Source of the DNA: Dipteronia dyeriana
Taxonomy: Eukaryota; Streptophyta; Magnoliopsida; Sapindales; Sapindaceae
Length of the DNA: 64,000 nt
Assembly (NCBI GenBank): GCA_032871835.1
Contig: CM065300.1
Span: 4,717,768-4,781,767 of the forward strand
Direction: 5' to 3'
In this document: positions 1 to 19,900 of the stretch, piece after piece
Position numbering within the stretch: position 1 is the stretch's first letter
Layout: every line of letters starts with the position of its first letter
Program-made: the position numbers and the translations under genes
The notes under the pieces: model-generated
The model's database searches: none
What the model was told of the DNA's origin: nothing
The model's input: the letters and a program-made list of their open reading frames with translations, nothing else

Positions 1-853
1 GAAGCCTTTATTATAAATCTCGGAACCATTATAAAATAAAATAAAAACTCAAAGTCTTTATAAAAAAAAAAATTATGAGCCATTATAAAAAAAAACTCGA
101 AATCATTACAAAAAAAAAAATTCATAGTCATTACAAAAAAGTTTGGAGTCATTTAAATTGAATTAGATTTGTATGATTTAAATGAATGTATTAGAATCTT
201 GTCATATCATTTAGGTATCAGATTTGGACACTAATTTTGGACAAGTATTACTCATTTTTTAAATTGAAAAAAAAAATTAACATTACCTTGTTCCAAACAG
301 AATATTAAAACATTTTTTTTGATATATTACATAGATCCGGGATTTTAGTACGAGGAGAACTCGAACCCACAATTTCGCAGTGTATGTTTAAGGGTTTACT
401 ACCGGATCAAAATAATCCTAAAAAGTTGAATTTGAAAAAAAAAAAATCAACAAGATTTTAGTGCCAATTGTTTTAGGAAATTCCATAATGGATATTCTTA
501 ATTCAAAATCTAATACAAATCTATGTTTAAAAAATATATTTTTTAAATAAAATGTTAAAAAATAAACAATCAGAAAAATAAACCTGAAAAACCTTGGGGA
601 CTGAAATTGGGTCGGGGTATTTGTGTATCATTGAAACTGATTTTGGATTAAAGGGTGCCGTTTCGCTCCACAACAAAACCTAGGTTAATTTTTGGTTCTT
701 GTAGTCAAAAATTCCAGTTTTTCATTTTGGATTTGCAAGTTGCAACTTCTACCATTGAATTGAGATCTCCGACTCCAATCAGTGCTTGATTTCTGAGAAA
801 ATTGTGTCCGGCCCGGGTGAGTGTATCCGATCACCATTTCAATTTGAGTCGTT
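1..853. other. AT-rich intergenic DNA upstream of the mTERF gene
   Basis: No coding region is supported here. The first 150 bases hold a degenerate short tandem repeat of the form ATTATAAAAAA. Around 331-412 a stretch read on the minus strand contains a B-box-like GGGTTCGAGTTC and may be an old SINE or other transposon fragment; the assignment is weak. The last 200 bases would be promoter and 5' leader of the mTERF gene. Confidence 0.4.
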
Positions 854-2058
854 ATGTTTAATCTTGTCTGCAAAACTTTACTCCTCCATTTCACAAGAAG
901 ATGCACCATCACCAGCACCAACAGCTATAATAAAGGTTTTTCATTTCCATTATTTATTAAATGCCTCTCAACGGCCGCTTCAAACCAACACTCGTTTACT
1001 GTCTCTTACCTCATAAATTCATGTGGGTTCTCCCTCAAAACTGCTTTATCAGCTTCCAAACGTGTTAACTTCAATTCCCCAGAAAAGCCAGACTCTGTCA
1101 TTGCCTTGTTGAAGAGCCATGGTTTCTCTGAAACACAAATACCAAAGGTCATCAGAGGTAGTCCTCCGTTGCTTGGGTTTAGTCCTGAGAGAAATCTTTT
1201 GCCCAAATTTGAATTCTTTTACTCCAAAGGCTTCTCTAGTCCTGACCTTGCCAAAATTTCATATGTATGCCCTGGTATTCTGTGCAGAAGCTTAGAAAGC
1301 CATATAATCCCCGCTTTTAATTACCTTGTTGATTTGTTTAAATCTAGTGAGACAGCCATTGCTGTTGTTAAATACAATCCATATATTCTCAATCTTGATG
1401 TTGAGGCCTATGTAGCACCTAGCATCGATGTTTTGCGAGATACAGGTGTTCCAGAGCGAAATATTGTCATGTGTCTTAGATTGTGTAGTTGCCCCGCCGC
1501 CAGTAAAATAAGTGCGATTACTTGTAAAAATACTGTGGAGGTAGTAAAGGAAATGGGTATTAATCCTTTGAGTTCACAGTTAATCTAACAGTTGTTGCTA
1601 AGGGATATGGCAAAATCAATTGGGAAAGTAAGGTCGAAATTTATAGGAGGTGGGGTTGGTCCGAGGAAGAGTTCTTAGCCGGATTTCGAAAGAATCCATT
1701 GTGTATGCTGGCATCCGATGATAAGATTATGGCAGTAATGGACTTTCTTGTGAACAAAATGGATATGGAGCCTTCGGATATTGCCAAACGTCCTGATGTC
1801 ATTGTTCATAGCATGGAGAAGAGGTTTATTCCCAGGGCTGCAGTTTTTCAGTTTCTGTTGTCAAAAGGTTTGATTAAGAGGAAGGATACTAACCTAATAG
1901 CATTATTTAAGGTTTCTGAAAAAGTCTTCCTGCGAAAATTTGTTAATTCTTATGATGAGGCTCCTGTGCTATTGAAGGTTTACCAAGAGAAATTAGGTAT
2001 GTCAAAAATGACAAAAACATATGCATCAAAGGATGGTGTCATTATACATTCAAATTGA
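854..2058 (+). pseudogene. mTERF family organelle protein gene, one frameshift
   Basis: Members of the plant mTERF family act in mitochondria or chloroplasts on organelle transcription, splicing or translation. The gene has no visible introns, as is usual for this family in plants. The N-terminus (residues 1-45) is rich in Arg, Ser and Thr with few acidic residues, like an organelle transit peptide. It is followed by the repeated helical pattern with prolines typical of mTERF motifs (for example KVIRGSPPLLGF and DIAKRPDVIVHSMEKR). The first frame ends at a TAA at 1586-1588. The second frame is open from about 1579 through 2058 and continues the family pattern without a gap (VVAKGYGKINWESKVEIYRR). 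A single base missing near 1580 explains the break. Without it the protein would be about 400 aa, normal for the family. It is either a recent pseudogene or a sequencing error; the rest shows no decay. Confidence 0.85.
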
Positions 2059-3332
2059 GTTACATTTTCCTTTGTACTTGATGTTTGATATTATATGGAG
2101 CAACTTTGAACTAATAATCCATTTTATTTTTTGAAATGCACTAGTTGTTTGGTTTTGAAGTTTTATTTGGCCCCTCGACACAACGTTGTATTCATATCAC
2201 TGAAAACTGGGCAAATTTTGTACTCACTGGCCAGTTTGTATATTTCTAATCATGGGTGAGGATTTAATTTTTATTTTGTTATTTTGTTTCAACTCGCAAC
2301 TCTATAACCATTGCAATTTTCTTGAATATTATCATCTTCCTTTTTATCATTTCTTGATTATTCTTCTTTTTTTATCATTTAATCGCGAGTTTGGCTGCCT
2401 CAATGGTCATATTTCAGGATGGATCGTCATGGTAAGGAGGCATTGCATTTGCATATGATTTCACTTATCATAGAGTCCCAATGTGGCAACCTTAGCTAGA
2501 AGGATAAAAAGATGTAGATAAAGACTGTTTTTTCCGCTTAAAATTATTAAGTAGTTCTTAAAATTATTAAGTAAACTAAAAAGTAAAAAAATATTAACTT
2601 GATTACAATTAAAATATTCACTTCTAAATCTATCCTCCTAAAAAATATATTTTTAAATTTATTTTAATTTAACACATTCTAAAAAATTGAATACTTAAAT
2701 TTCTCTTATTTTTCTAGATAAAAAAATTTATTTCATTAAATTAACCACTATTAACATAAAAACATATAAAACCTTATAAATAATTGTATATGTTAAATTA
2801 CTTATATTAATTAATATGTATAAACATAAAATTATTATTTATTTGAACAATTTTATTTTAAAAAAAACAAACATATTTACATTACGTTCAGATATTAAAA
2901 ATATATATATCATTCAGATTCTATCTTTAAAAAAATTCATGATTTTTCAATCCTCAAACAAAAACCAAATGACCCCTTAGAATCATATTTGCCTTGGATA
3001 TGTTGAAATACATGTTAAACCAATTTTCAAGGGTTGGCCAACACTGACTATAAAAGAAATGACATGATATTAAGGCTAAGGCTAATAATGGATTAATAAT
3101 ATATAGCTTACAATAGTAGATCCCTCCGGTATACTCAATTCGTTTATACAAACTACCCACGACTACCACATAAAATCTAATACTATTCCGCACCAGTGAG
3201 AAATTATAGGTTTCAATCGGACCTAATGGCAATATGAAAAAATTCAAATGCTACTGCCGTAATAGAGCATACACCACCAGTTTGTTAACGATGGTTTACC
3301 AAAAAAAAAATTGTGTTTAATTTATTGAAATA
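2059..3332. other. Intergenic region between the convergent mTERF and ISWI genes
   Basis: The AT-rich DNA holds the 3' ends of two convergent genes and no supported gene. Near 2535-2580 the motif CTTAAAATTATTAAGTA is repeated twice. The stretch to about 2980 ends in CCAAATGACCCCTTA, which resembles a hAT-type MITE end. The matching left end is not clear, so this is only a possible transposon remnant. Confidence 0.35.
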
Positions 3333-11448
<8,116 letters not shown>

Positions 11449-12164
11449 TTCCTTAGATCGAGGGTTTTTTTCTTTTCTTTTCTTTCAGTGATAGAGCGAG
11501 AAGAGAGAACCGACCTTTTATAATTAGATGAGACCAAAAGTAAACATATTGGGTTTCGATGAAAATATTTGAGTTCAAATTTTTGGAAATTCGATGGAAA
11601 TATTTGAAATGTATCGTTATTATTCTCGAAATATCACAGACTGTTTTCACTGATGTGTTTTATATCGTTGTTAAAATATCAAAAAATATATATATATTTC
11701 GATCAAAATATCGTAATTAATTTTTTGATAATTCGAGAACTAAAATAAAAATCAAAGAGTGGATGTGGAAATTGGATTGTACTTGGAAACATTTATAGCC
11801 GTACGATTTGGGAAAGTGAATTGTACAGTTTAGAGTGGAATTTGGGGATTTCCCGCCACTTGGTAAAGGAATTGCTATTTCCCGCCTAGGAGTCCGTGGG
11901 TGTGGTCCGTGTGGTCCGGCTTGGGTTGTGTGCATGGGCTTGGACCATGAGGTTAGCCCAGTTGACAATGAAGAGTTAACTTTGATATACATTGTTGCTT
12001 GCTTGCTTGTTTTGGTTAATTGGTTTGTAAATTTCATTTGTTTTATTATATGGTTTGATATCCTATGTATAGGATTATGTTAACTTGTTTTTAAAATTCA
12101 AAAGATCGGTAAATATTTTATAAATTGGTATGATTTTGATCTTATTGTAACGCCTATATTCTTG
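11449..12164. other. ISWI 5' leader and promoter region, then intergenic DNA
   Basis: Bases 11449 to about 11530 hold a purine-rich (minus-strand) leader just upstream of the ISWI ATG. Beyond it the DNA is AT-rich with no supported gene. The small open frames around 11720-12080 on either strand show no family features and no coding bias. Confidence 0.45.
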
Positions 12165-12372
12165 ATCTATTGATAACACGTGTTGACAAAATATTTAATG
12201 TGAGCAGATGTAAAATTAATGTTGTTAGCTATAAAATTTTGTAAAATGAGAAGTCTAAGGATAACTTGCGATTAAGTGAAGTCAATCGATTGACGTGAAA
12301 ATGCCGAAAGCTTTCCTTAACAATTAGAAATTTTGATCGTTTAAAGGATTAAATTATATGAATCTAATGATG

Positions 12373-12566
12373 GGATTTAAATCACTTGTAATAAATTACA
12401 TCTCAATTTATGTCTAACTAACCGAATTGTGTCATGTATATATAATCATTTACATTTAATTATTAAAAAAAACATATATATATATATATATATATATGTA
12501 TATGGGTCAATTTGGTTAGTTAGACACAAATTGAGACACCATTTTGTTATAGGTGATTTGAATCCT
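12373..12566. mobile_element. Fold-back MITE, hAT-like, 8-bp target duplication TAATGATG
   Basis: The arms 12373-12429 and 12508-12565 are inverted repeats at roughly 80 percent identity and share TGTCTAACTAACC and GATTTAAATCAC-type blocks. The centre is an AT microsatellite. TAATGATG flanks it at 12365-12372 and 12567-12574. The tandem neighbour at 14683-14700 shows the uninterrupted site (ATCTAATGATGACATAATG), which confirms the insertion. An 8-bp duplication fits hAT; the ends do not match a family I can name. Confidence 0.75.
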
Positions 12567-12634
12567 TAATGATGACATAATGTTTGCATTAACAACACTT
12601 GTTTATAACAAATTTTATTTGGTGGGCACACAAC

Positions 12635-13153
12635 GAGGGGTGGGCATGGTTCGGTTCGATTCGATTTTAGGTCAAATTCAATTGAACCTAAAATATTTCG
12701 ATTCATCCAAAATTGAACCGGTTTAAACCTAATAATAAATGGGAACCGAATTGAATTGAACCTATTTTAATCGATTCGATTCAATTTGATTTTGAACCTA
12801 ATGGGCCGACTAGCTTAATGGGTTTTTTGTTTTTTTGTTTTTACATTAATGGGTTGTTTGATACTAATTTTAGACATTAGAACGGCCAAAAAACCCAAAT
12901 CAAACATAACTTTAAAATATATTAAAAAAATTCAGTTAAAAACATATTACCCTTAAATATATTAAATATATTAGGTTTTTTTTACTTATATACTTTGTTT
13001 ATTCGGTTCAATCCGGTTTTAAGAAAATCAAACCGATTTGAACAGGAAAAAGAACGATTTTCAATTTGTAAACCGGTTTAAACCGAATTATCCTTACGAA
13101 TCGAATCGAATACCCTTTTTTCGATTCGAATCGCAACTTAATACCCACCCCTG
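12635..13153. mobile_element. Non-autonomous hAT element, 8-bp target duplication CACACAAC
   Basis: The left end GAGGGGTGGGCA and the right end, read inward as CAGGGGTGGGTA, form terminal inverted repeats. Subterminal GGTTCGATTCGATT-type repeats follow on both sides. CACACAAC flanks the element at 12627-12634 and 13154-13161. At 519 bp with no open frame of note, it is a deletion derivative. GGGGTGGGCA ends with GGTTCG subterminal repeats and 8-bp duplications recur at 46.16 and 55.23 kb. Confidence 0.85.
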
Positions 13154-13520
13154 CACACAACTTATAACATGTTTATATCACAAGTGCCACATCATTGGTT
13201 TTAAATTATCAATCATGGTTGATTGTATGCACATAACAAAAACTGATGATGTGACGCATGTGCTATAAGTCATGTGTTTATCAGAGAAAAACCAATGTTT
13301 ATAGGATTTTTAAATATTAGCAGATGTAAAATTAATGTTGTTAACAATAAAATTTGGTCAATTGAGAAGTCTATAGACAACTTGCCATGTAGTTGAAATC
13401 AATTGAATGACACAAAAATGTTTGGTACAAAATCTTCCATGAGCAATTGGAAATTCCGATCATTGTAGACGCTAAAAAATCAAAAATTAATTGAGTCGTC
13501 GAGGTAGGCACCGACTATCT

Positions 13521-13783
13521 ACAAGATAGATAGGAAAGTAACGATCGTCGAGTCACGATGGGGGGGGGGGGGTCTCATATAGGTCGATATGGAATAGAAG
13601 ATTGAGTTTGGCTAGCAAGGGGGTTGGCGTAGTCATATATATATATACAAGATAGATAGGAAAGTAACGATCGTCGAGTCACGAAGGGGGGGGGGGGGGG
13701 GGGGGGGGTCTCATATAGGTCGATATGGAATAGAATATTGAGTTTGGCTAGCAAGGGGGTTGACGTAGTCAAATATATATATA
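13521..13783 (+). repeat. Two 126-137-bp tandem units, each with a long poly-G run
   Basis: Units at 13521-13646 and 13647-13783 are nearly identical (AAGATAGATAGGAAAGTAACG ... TTTGGCTAGCAAGGGGGTTG). They differ mainly in the G run, G13 at 13560-13572 against G23 at 13686-13708, and in the length of a TA microsatellite. They lie inside the solo LTR. Confidence 0.85.
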
Positions 13784-13793
13784 TATATATATA

Positions 13794-14215
13794 TTCTATG
13801 TGGTCATCGAAGAGGTCAACTTAGACCATCCTGAAGATAATCAAGGTGGTTGTTGAGAAGGTTGATATAGACCAATCCAGAAAATGTCGATATGATGAGG
13901 TCAACGTAGGGCAATCTAGTGGTGGTCAATATAGGAGGTCGACATATACCTATATAGTGAAGGTTGATATGGGAGGTCAACATATACCTACCTGAAGGAG
14001 GTCGATATGGGTGGTCGACATAGACCTACTTGGTGAAGGTTGATATGGGAAGTCGACATATACCTACCTAGAGAAGATCGATATAGGAGGTCGATATAGA
14101 CTTACCTGGAGAAGGTTGATATGGGAAATCGACATAGACCTACCTAGAAAATGTTGATATAGGAGGTCGACATCGACTTACCTGGAAAAGGTCAAGGTGA
14201 CCGTCAAAAAGGTCA
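13794..14215 (+). repeat. Degenerate minisatellite, unit about 40 bp
   Basis: About ten variants of a unit built from GGTCGATATGGGAGGTCGAC and ATAGACCTACCTGGAGAAG follow each other. No long open frame results. It lies inside the solo LTR, so it is probably LTR-internal repeat expansion. Confidence 0.75.
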
Positions 14216-15160
14216 CCAGACTGTGTTGAACGGAGGCATGTTCGTTAGTCATGTCAACTAAGTGATAACTCAATAGTGACGTGAATTACAAAACTATATT
14301 TTGTTCCAAAAATTAGAGAGCTCAGCCTCATTGTGAATGAAAAAGGGTTTTTATTTATACGAGGAATTGAGTGAGCTAACATTTGACTTACTTAATAGCA
14401 TTGAAATAGACATTATTGAGTTAATGGAATTAATATAGACGTTACAGTCTTAATGACATTGATGCAGACATTATAGTTTTAATGACATTGATGTAGTTGT
14501 TATAGTCTTAATTATGAAAGATTCTCCAATGCTTTGACTTGGTCAAAGTTTGACTTTGACTGATGTGAGTCTTTTTATTGAGATTTGATTATTTGGCCAT
14601 GACTTTGTTGGGTCCTAGTATTTGTACTATTTTGGACACTGCAGTCATCTTGGAGATTAAGAGGGTTGTATTGTTCCAAACATCTAATGATGACATAATG
14701 TTCGCATTAACAATACGTGTTGGCAAAATCTTTGAAAAGCAAATGTAAAATCAGTGTTGTTAACGATTATATTTGGTCAACTGCGAAGTCTACAAAAAAC
14801 TTGTCGCATACGTGAAATCAATCGGTTGACACGAAAATGTCTGGTACAAAAAATTCCATCAATGATTGGAATTTATGATCATCCAAAGGATAAAACGAGT
14901 TGAAAATTCTAGTCATCTAAAGATGACATTGACATGCCTATATGCATACTTATATATACACACACGCCGACATTCGTAACACTTATTAGTTCAAAATTGC
15001 ACCAAAATTTTTTTCGAATGAAGGAAAAACCAAACAAAGAACCTAGCATTGCAATGGACTATTGGACATAACATAATCCTCCACGTGGTGATGGAAATCT
15101 TCCAACCAAACAGAGTCACCATTCAACGATCTCGGAAACGATTCCAACCAAACATAATCC

Positions 15161-15370
15161 TCCAAGCAGTAGTTTTTCAATATGTTTTTGTTTTTATTTT
15201 TCAAAAACGATTTTGAAAATACAATTGTAGACCGTTTTTCATTTTATTTTTCATTTTATTTTTGAAATAAAAAATGAAAAACAAAACCAGTGCTAAAAGT
15301 AAAAGATTTGAAAAACACAAAAAACTTGTTTTTTGTTTTAATTTTTCAATAAAAAAGTTAACAAATTTCT
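15161..15370 (-). mobile_element. Truncated copy of the 20.8/42.8-kb PIF/Harbinger-like family
   Basis: The stretch is colinear, in reverse orientation, with the right part of the elements at 20.8 and 42.8 kb. It shares the blocks AAAAACGATTTTGAAAA, CCGTTTTTCATTTTATTTT, GAAAAACAAAACCAGT and TTTGAAAAACACAAAA. Only one end is present and no target duplication was found. Confidence 0.6.
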
Positions 15371-16040
15371 TTTCACTTTTTTCTCTTATTCTATTTGTTA
15401 TCTTCGTAATAAAGTCAATTGATAACAAAATCAATCTCAACAACAGATCGTCGCTTTTTTCATTCAACAATTTGTGTCCTTTACCCTGACTATTCTTCTC
15501 TTTGTACTATTTTTTTCACCGGTTATCTCTTCTTCGTCCGATCTACTCCTTCGTCATCGACCTGCTCCTCCAAACGCAGATCGACCCACCGATCTTCTTC
15601 TTCTTATTCGTCCTCTTTCGATCTGCTTATTCTTATTCTTATTCTTCTTTCGATTTGTTTTTTCTTTCGGTCTTCTTCTTTTTTCTTTTTTTTCTTCTTC
15701 TCCAGCTTATATTATTTTTCAAGCTCTATTTCAGCCTATAAGAACCCTTATTTTAAATGTTGAAGTTTGTGTTCAATTGTGTTCAATTTTTCTTTGTTTA
15801 CATGTTTGATTGACAATGGTATTTTTTATCTTTCTTTACATGTTGAAGTGTTTGGGTATGCCTATATTTTATCCAAGCTATGTTCAATTGTGTTCAATTT
15901 TTCATTGTTTACGTGTATGATTAACAATGATATTTTTTTTCTCTTTTTTTACATGTTGAAGTTTCTAAGAATGCTCATATTTTGCAATTAAAAGGTGTTT
16001 TATAGGATTCCCAATTGAGTAATTTGCAATTTTTTGGTTT
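15371..16040. other. Pyrimidine-rich region with a tandem duplication
   Basis: 15480-15720 is strongly pyrimidine-rich on the plus strand; its overlapping open frames are low-complexity Ser/Phe/Leu strings. 15768-15965 contains two copies of a unit of about 110 bp that begins TGTTCAATTGTGTTCAATTT and ends in TACATGTTGAAGT. No gene is supported. Confidence 0.5.
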
Positions 16041-16960
16041 ACATTGGTTTTCAGGATGCCGTTACTGATGAAATTATGGCTATTGTTAAAGCTTGTAGCC
16101 TTTGTGTCAACAAAACTGAGTTGTGTGGTAAGAAAATTGTTTTCTCTAGCAATTCCAAGACCGTAGTTTCTTAGATCAATAACAACAAATTAGGTAATCT
16201 GAATCATTGTCATTCGATTCTTGGCGTTTGTTGCATGATGGGAAGAACAGGTCAAGCGTTGATGGAATATAACCATATAATAGGGATGGCAATTTGACCC
16301 GCACCCACGGGCACCCGCCCGAACAAGACCATGTAGAATCAAGTGTGAATGGTGAATTTACGACCCGCAAACCCGTTTAATAAAAAACCCAGTGGGTTCA
16401 CGGATGGGTACGGGTTGAAAAAATGAACTCGCGGGTTGGACCCCCAAACTCGTATAAATAAAATACTCGTATATAAACATACGTAGACATTTGAATTTTG
16501 TGTTGTCGTTTTGTTTTTTATGGTTATTATTGTTTTGTAATGTATCAAGCAGGGAATTATATATGAAAATTAATTCAATTAAGTATCAAATAGGTGATTA
16601 CATGTGGAAATTTATAAATGACAAATCGCGGGTTTACGGGTTTGTAGGTATCCTACAGGTGAAGCATCCATCCGTGAACCCGCATTATTTTGTGGGTTCG
16701 CGGGTGAAGGTATGAGTACAACTATAACCCGCGGGTTCACACCCGTCCACGAACCCGCTTACCTACCCACCCAAACCCGACACGCCACCATCTCTACCAG
16801 AGAATCTCTAACACGGTTGCTGATTTACAGGCAAATAAGGGCGATGCGGGGTTGGAGATATGATTAATTGGAGTTTGTCTTGATTTTGTTTGCCTGTTGT
16901 TTATTACCTTGTAGCGTTCTTCTTGTCGTTGTTGATGGTGTTTCTCTCTATTTTGTTATG
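16041..16960 (+). pseudogene. Degenerate RNase H-like (RVT_3) retroelement fragment, split by a hAT MITE
   Basis: The stretch 16041-16280 translates to DEIMAIVKACSLCVN and IVFSSNSKTVVS*INNN, which resembles the reverse-transcriptase-like RNase H domain of plant LINE-type elements. The usual DSK acidic position reads NSK and a stop follows. After the hAT insertion, 16805 onward reads ESLTRLL, where the N-x-x-AD-x-LA motif would be expected. The assignment rests on motif shape only. The same host sequence appears to resume at 20506 after the 3.5-kb hAT element. Confidence 0.4.
16281..16796. mobile_element. Non-autonomous hAT element, TIR TAGGGATGGCAAT-like
   Basis: The left end is TAGGGATGGCAA; the right end read inward is TAGAGATGGTGGCG. 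Subterminal blocks rich in ACCCGC/GCGGGT repeat on both sides. Flanks CCATATAA (16273-16280) and CCAGAGAA (16797-16804) look like an 8-bp duplication with two mismatches, so the insertion is old. No transposase is present. Confidence 0.7.
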
Positions 16961-16975
16961 TTTTTACCTCCCCTG

Positions 16976-19900
16976 TAGATGTGTCTACGGTTCGATTTCG
17001 GTTCCGGTTCAATTTTTGTACCGTAAAATGGCCTAGCCGTAACCGTAACCGGAGTTGAGCGGTTATGTAACCGTCGATTTGGCTATTACGGTTAGTGAAA
17101 CCGAACAGTTCGGTCAGTTTACGGGGCAGGTTTTGGTTCCGTCCGGATTTGTTTTTCCTTTTTTTATTATTATATATATATATGTGATTTTTTAATGGAA
17201 CTATACATATAAAAATTGACAAATTTTTAATTGTAAAATTTGGCCAACATTTTTATTTGTAATCAAATTTCATTTACAATGTCTATATTATCAATATTCA
17301 TATAAAATATGAAATACAATTGAACTATTGAAGTATTTAACAAATAATGTGTACAAAATAAAAGAAATTGACATTGTAAATAAATAAAAAATCACAGTTG
17401 CATTTAAATTTTATAAGAAAAATTAGAAATTGACCTTAATTGAATATATAATCTAACAAAGCTCAAATAATAATAATAAAAATGGTATTGCACTTAATGT
17501 CGACCACAATTAAGTTGCCTACGTATCCTCCATCAATGTATAGGAATTAAAGGCTACATAGTTCTTTTACCTTTAATTAGATAGTCAGTGCTGGAGGTTG
17601 GGAGATTTGAACGGAATCTACTCGTTGCTTTCTGTTCCCGTGGTTTGTTCATCTTCAAAGAAATCATTCACTATTTCCGGCTCGAGTTCTTGTTGTCTGA
17701 ATTTTACCTTGGTCCAATAATCAACACACGCTTGGGCTTCAAGTGATTATGGACACAGAACCGACCGTCTTGGATCCAAAATATTTCCACCTACACTAAA
17801 ATCTTGTTCCACAACGACGATAGAAACCAACGTTCCAATAATTTGTTTGCCAATAATAGCCAAAATTGAATATTCTTGTTCATACTCCTTCCACCAACCA
17901 TGAATAGCAAATTTATCTTTTAAAAATACATGATTGACTTTTAAATATCGGTCAAGCTCAGAATACGAGTTATACGAGGATGAAGAAGATGTTCATAATT
18001 TTTTGGCTATTTGGGAAAACAATCGATTCCCTAAACCGTTTAATTTAAATTGTGAGGAATTGATAGTACCATTAGATGTGGGCCGGGGTTGTGAAACCGA
18101 CATGTTCAAAGACGGACAATATATTCTAAGATATTCATCATATAATTCATATAGCAAAGTCTCAACGGAATTACAACAACTAAGAACACCAATTTCTATT
18201 CCTAAACTATTGTAGTAATGAGTTAAATAATTCTGCAAACATTATAATTTAAAGTGTGGATCAAAACATGATGCAAGCAAATAAATATTTGGAATATCCC
18301 TATAATATTGTACCCATTTTTTTATATTACAGCAACACAGTGACTCAATTGAACATCAAACTCACACTCACTGAATGCACCAACAATATTAACACTTTGA
18401 ATAAGAAATAAATGATTAGTGAGATAATAAATACCAGATAAAGCATTGGTAACATCATTAAAAACACGTAACAATTCTAGAATTCTTATACATACATCCC
18501 AATGCCTCAGTTGAAGCGGAATTGAATTAACGTTATAAGTAATAAAAGAAACTAATATTTCATTATATTCAATACTTTCATTAAGCAACTTATAAGTAGA
18601 ATTCCAACGAATACTAATATCTCGAGAAAATTTAATGGGACGCCTACTATTTTGATAACAGAATTTCAACTATTGTTTTTGGATTTTGTTATGCTTCTAG
18701 ATATAATTAATAATATCTCTAATTGGTCTAATATATATATAAACAAAAATGTAGTCCAGCTTGAACACACAAAATTAAAACATGGCATCCACATCGTTGA
18801 TGAAATAATTTACCCCCAAAATAGGGATTGCATAATTCCTTTAACACAGGAATATATGCAGTGTTGCTTGCAGCATTATCAAAACCAATTGTAACACATT
18901 TGTTTTGGATATGAAAGTCTTCAAAAATAATTTTAAGGTGTCGAAAAATATTGTGAGCTATATGTGACTCATCGAAAACACTAAATGCAATAATTATTTT
19001 TTGCATGATCCAATCATTATCAATATAATGACATGTCACACACATGTAATGGCGGCTATCAAAATTGTCGGTCCATATGTCGGCACATATGGAAACGCGA
19101 CCTTGATATTGAAAAAAAATGATTTCAGTTTTTGTTTTTGTTTTTGTAAATGAAAAACAGTGCACGCGTGAGAGTGACTATAAGAACACGTTGCATTGCA
19201 ATATTTAATGCAGTTTGACAATAATTAACAAAACCAACTTTCTCACCAAAACTAAAAGGTAAGTGTTATACTGCAACCATTCTTGCTAATTCTTCCTTAT
19301 TTTTTTCAGACGTATGATGAAATAATTGATTGTTAGAGGTTTCATACCTGGATATTTGGGCTTGGTTACTAGCCTCACCAATTCAGACGGATGATTTCTT
19401 TTAATATGGTTTCAATACGTGCCATATCCAAAGGACTTAACGGTCTTGTATGTGTTGGGGCAGTAGTTGCACATGATTTTGATTGTTCCATCATCTAACT
19501 CAATTTTCTTCATATGCACTATGAAGAGATCGGACTTCAACGGCTTTTCTTATTCACCTGCATCAAATTCATCTGAAGGGGGTGGCATGGTAGAAGAGGT
19601 AGATATATTTTCATTTCTAATGGGGGTATTGAGATTTGACTCAGAAAAAAAAGAGGGGGATTAAGATTAAGAAAGGGATCGGATCCAAATTGAGTTTGAA
19701 AGAACTCGTTGTAAAGTTGGTCATTGTAATTGACGTCTTCACCTTCGTGTTCCAACAAATCTTGCAATGGACCCTTTCCTTTGTCCAAAATTGTAGGACT
19801 TGAACCTTCTCCTCCACTTGCTAATAAAAAATTAATTATAAATACTAATTGAAAAAAATAGATAATTGTAAGTAAATAATATGTTATTGTAAAAAATAGA

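Larger units (their letters stand above)
13464..14643. mobile_element. Solo LTR, about 1.18 kb, inside a repeat unit
   Basis: The segment starts TGTAGACG and ends ACACTGCA, so it has TG...CA termini with a short inverted TGTAG/CTGCA. It is bordered by ATCAT (13459-13463) and GTCAT (14644-14648), a 5-bp target duplication with one mismatch. The host repeat unit continues on both sides, matching the uninterrupted unit at about 14870-14940. No gag, pol or second LTR is present, so this fits recombination between LTRs that left one copy. Superfamily is not assigned. Confidence 0.7.
12165..14945 (+). repeat. Three-unit tandem array (unit about 250 bp) broken by later insertions
   Basis: Three related units can be traced: unit 1 at 12165-12372; unit 2 in pieces at 12567-12634, about 13300-13463 and 14644-14682; unit 3 at 14683-14945. 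Shared words include TAATGATGACATAATG, GCAGATGTAAAATTAATG, TTTGGTCAA, GAGAAGTCTA, AATCGATTGAC and GGTACAAAATCTTCCATGA. The units are diverged and non-coding. Their nature is unknown; they could be an old satellite-like array or internal repeats of a dead transposon. Two hAT-like elements and a solo LTR interrupt the array, each described separately. Confidence 0.7.

Noticed and set aside
13794..14215. Regularly spaced repeat that could be taken for a CRISPR array
   Set aside because: The units are contiguous and degenerate without unique spacers, lie in plant DNA within an LTR, and no cas genes are present.
15419..15809. Ser/Phe-rich frames of 79-114 residues
   Set aside because: Three overlapping frames are open together because the DNA is nearly pure pyrimidine; this is composition, not a gene.
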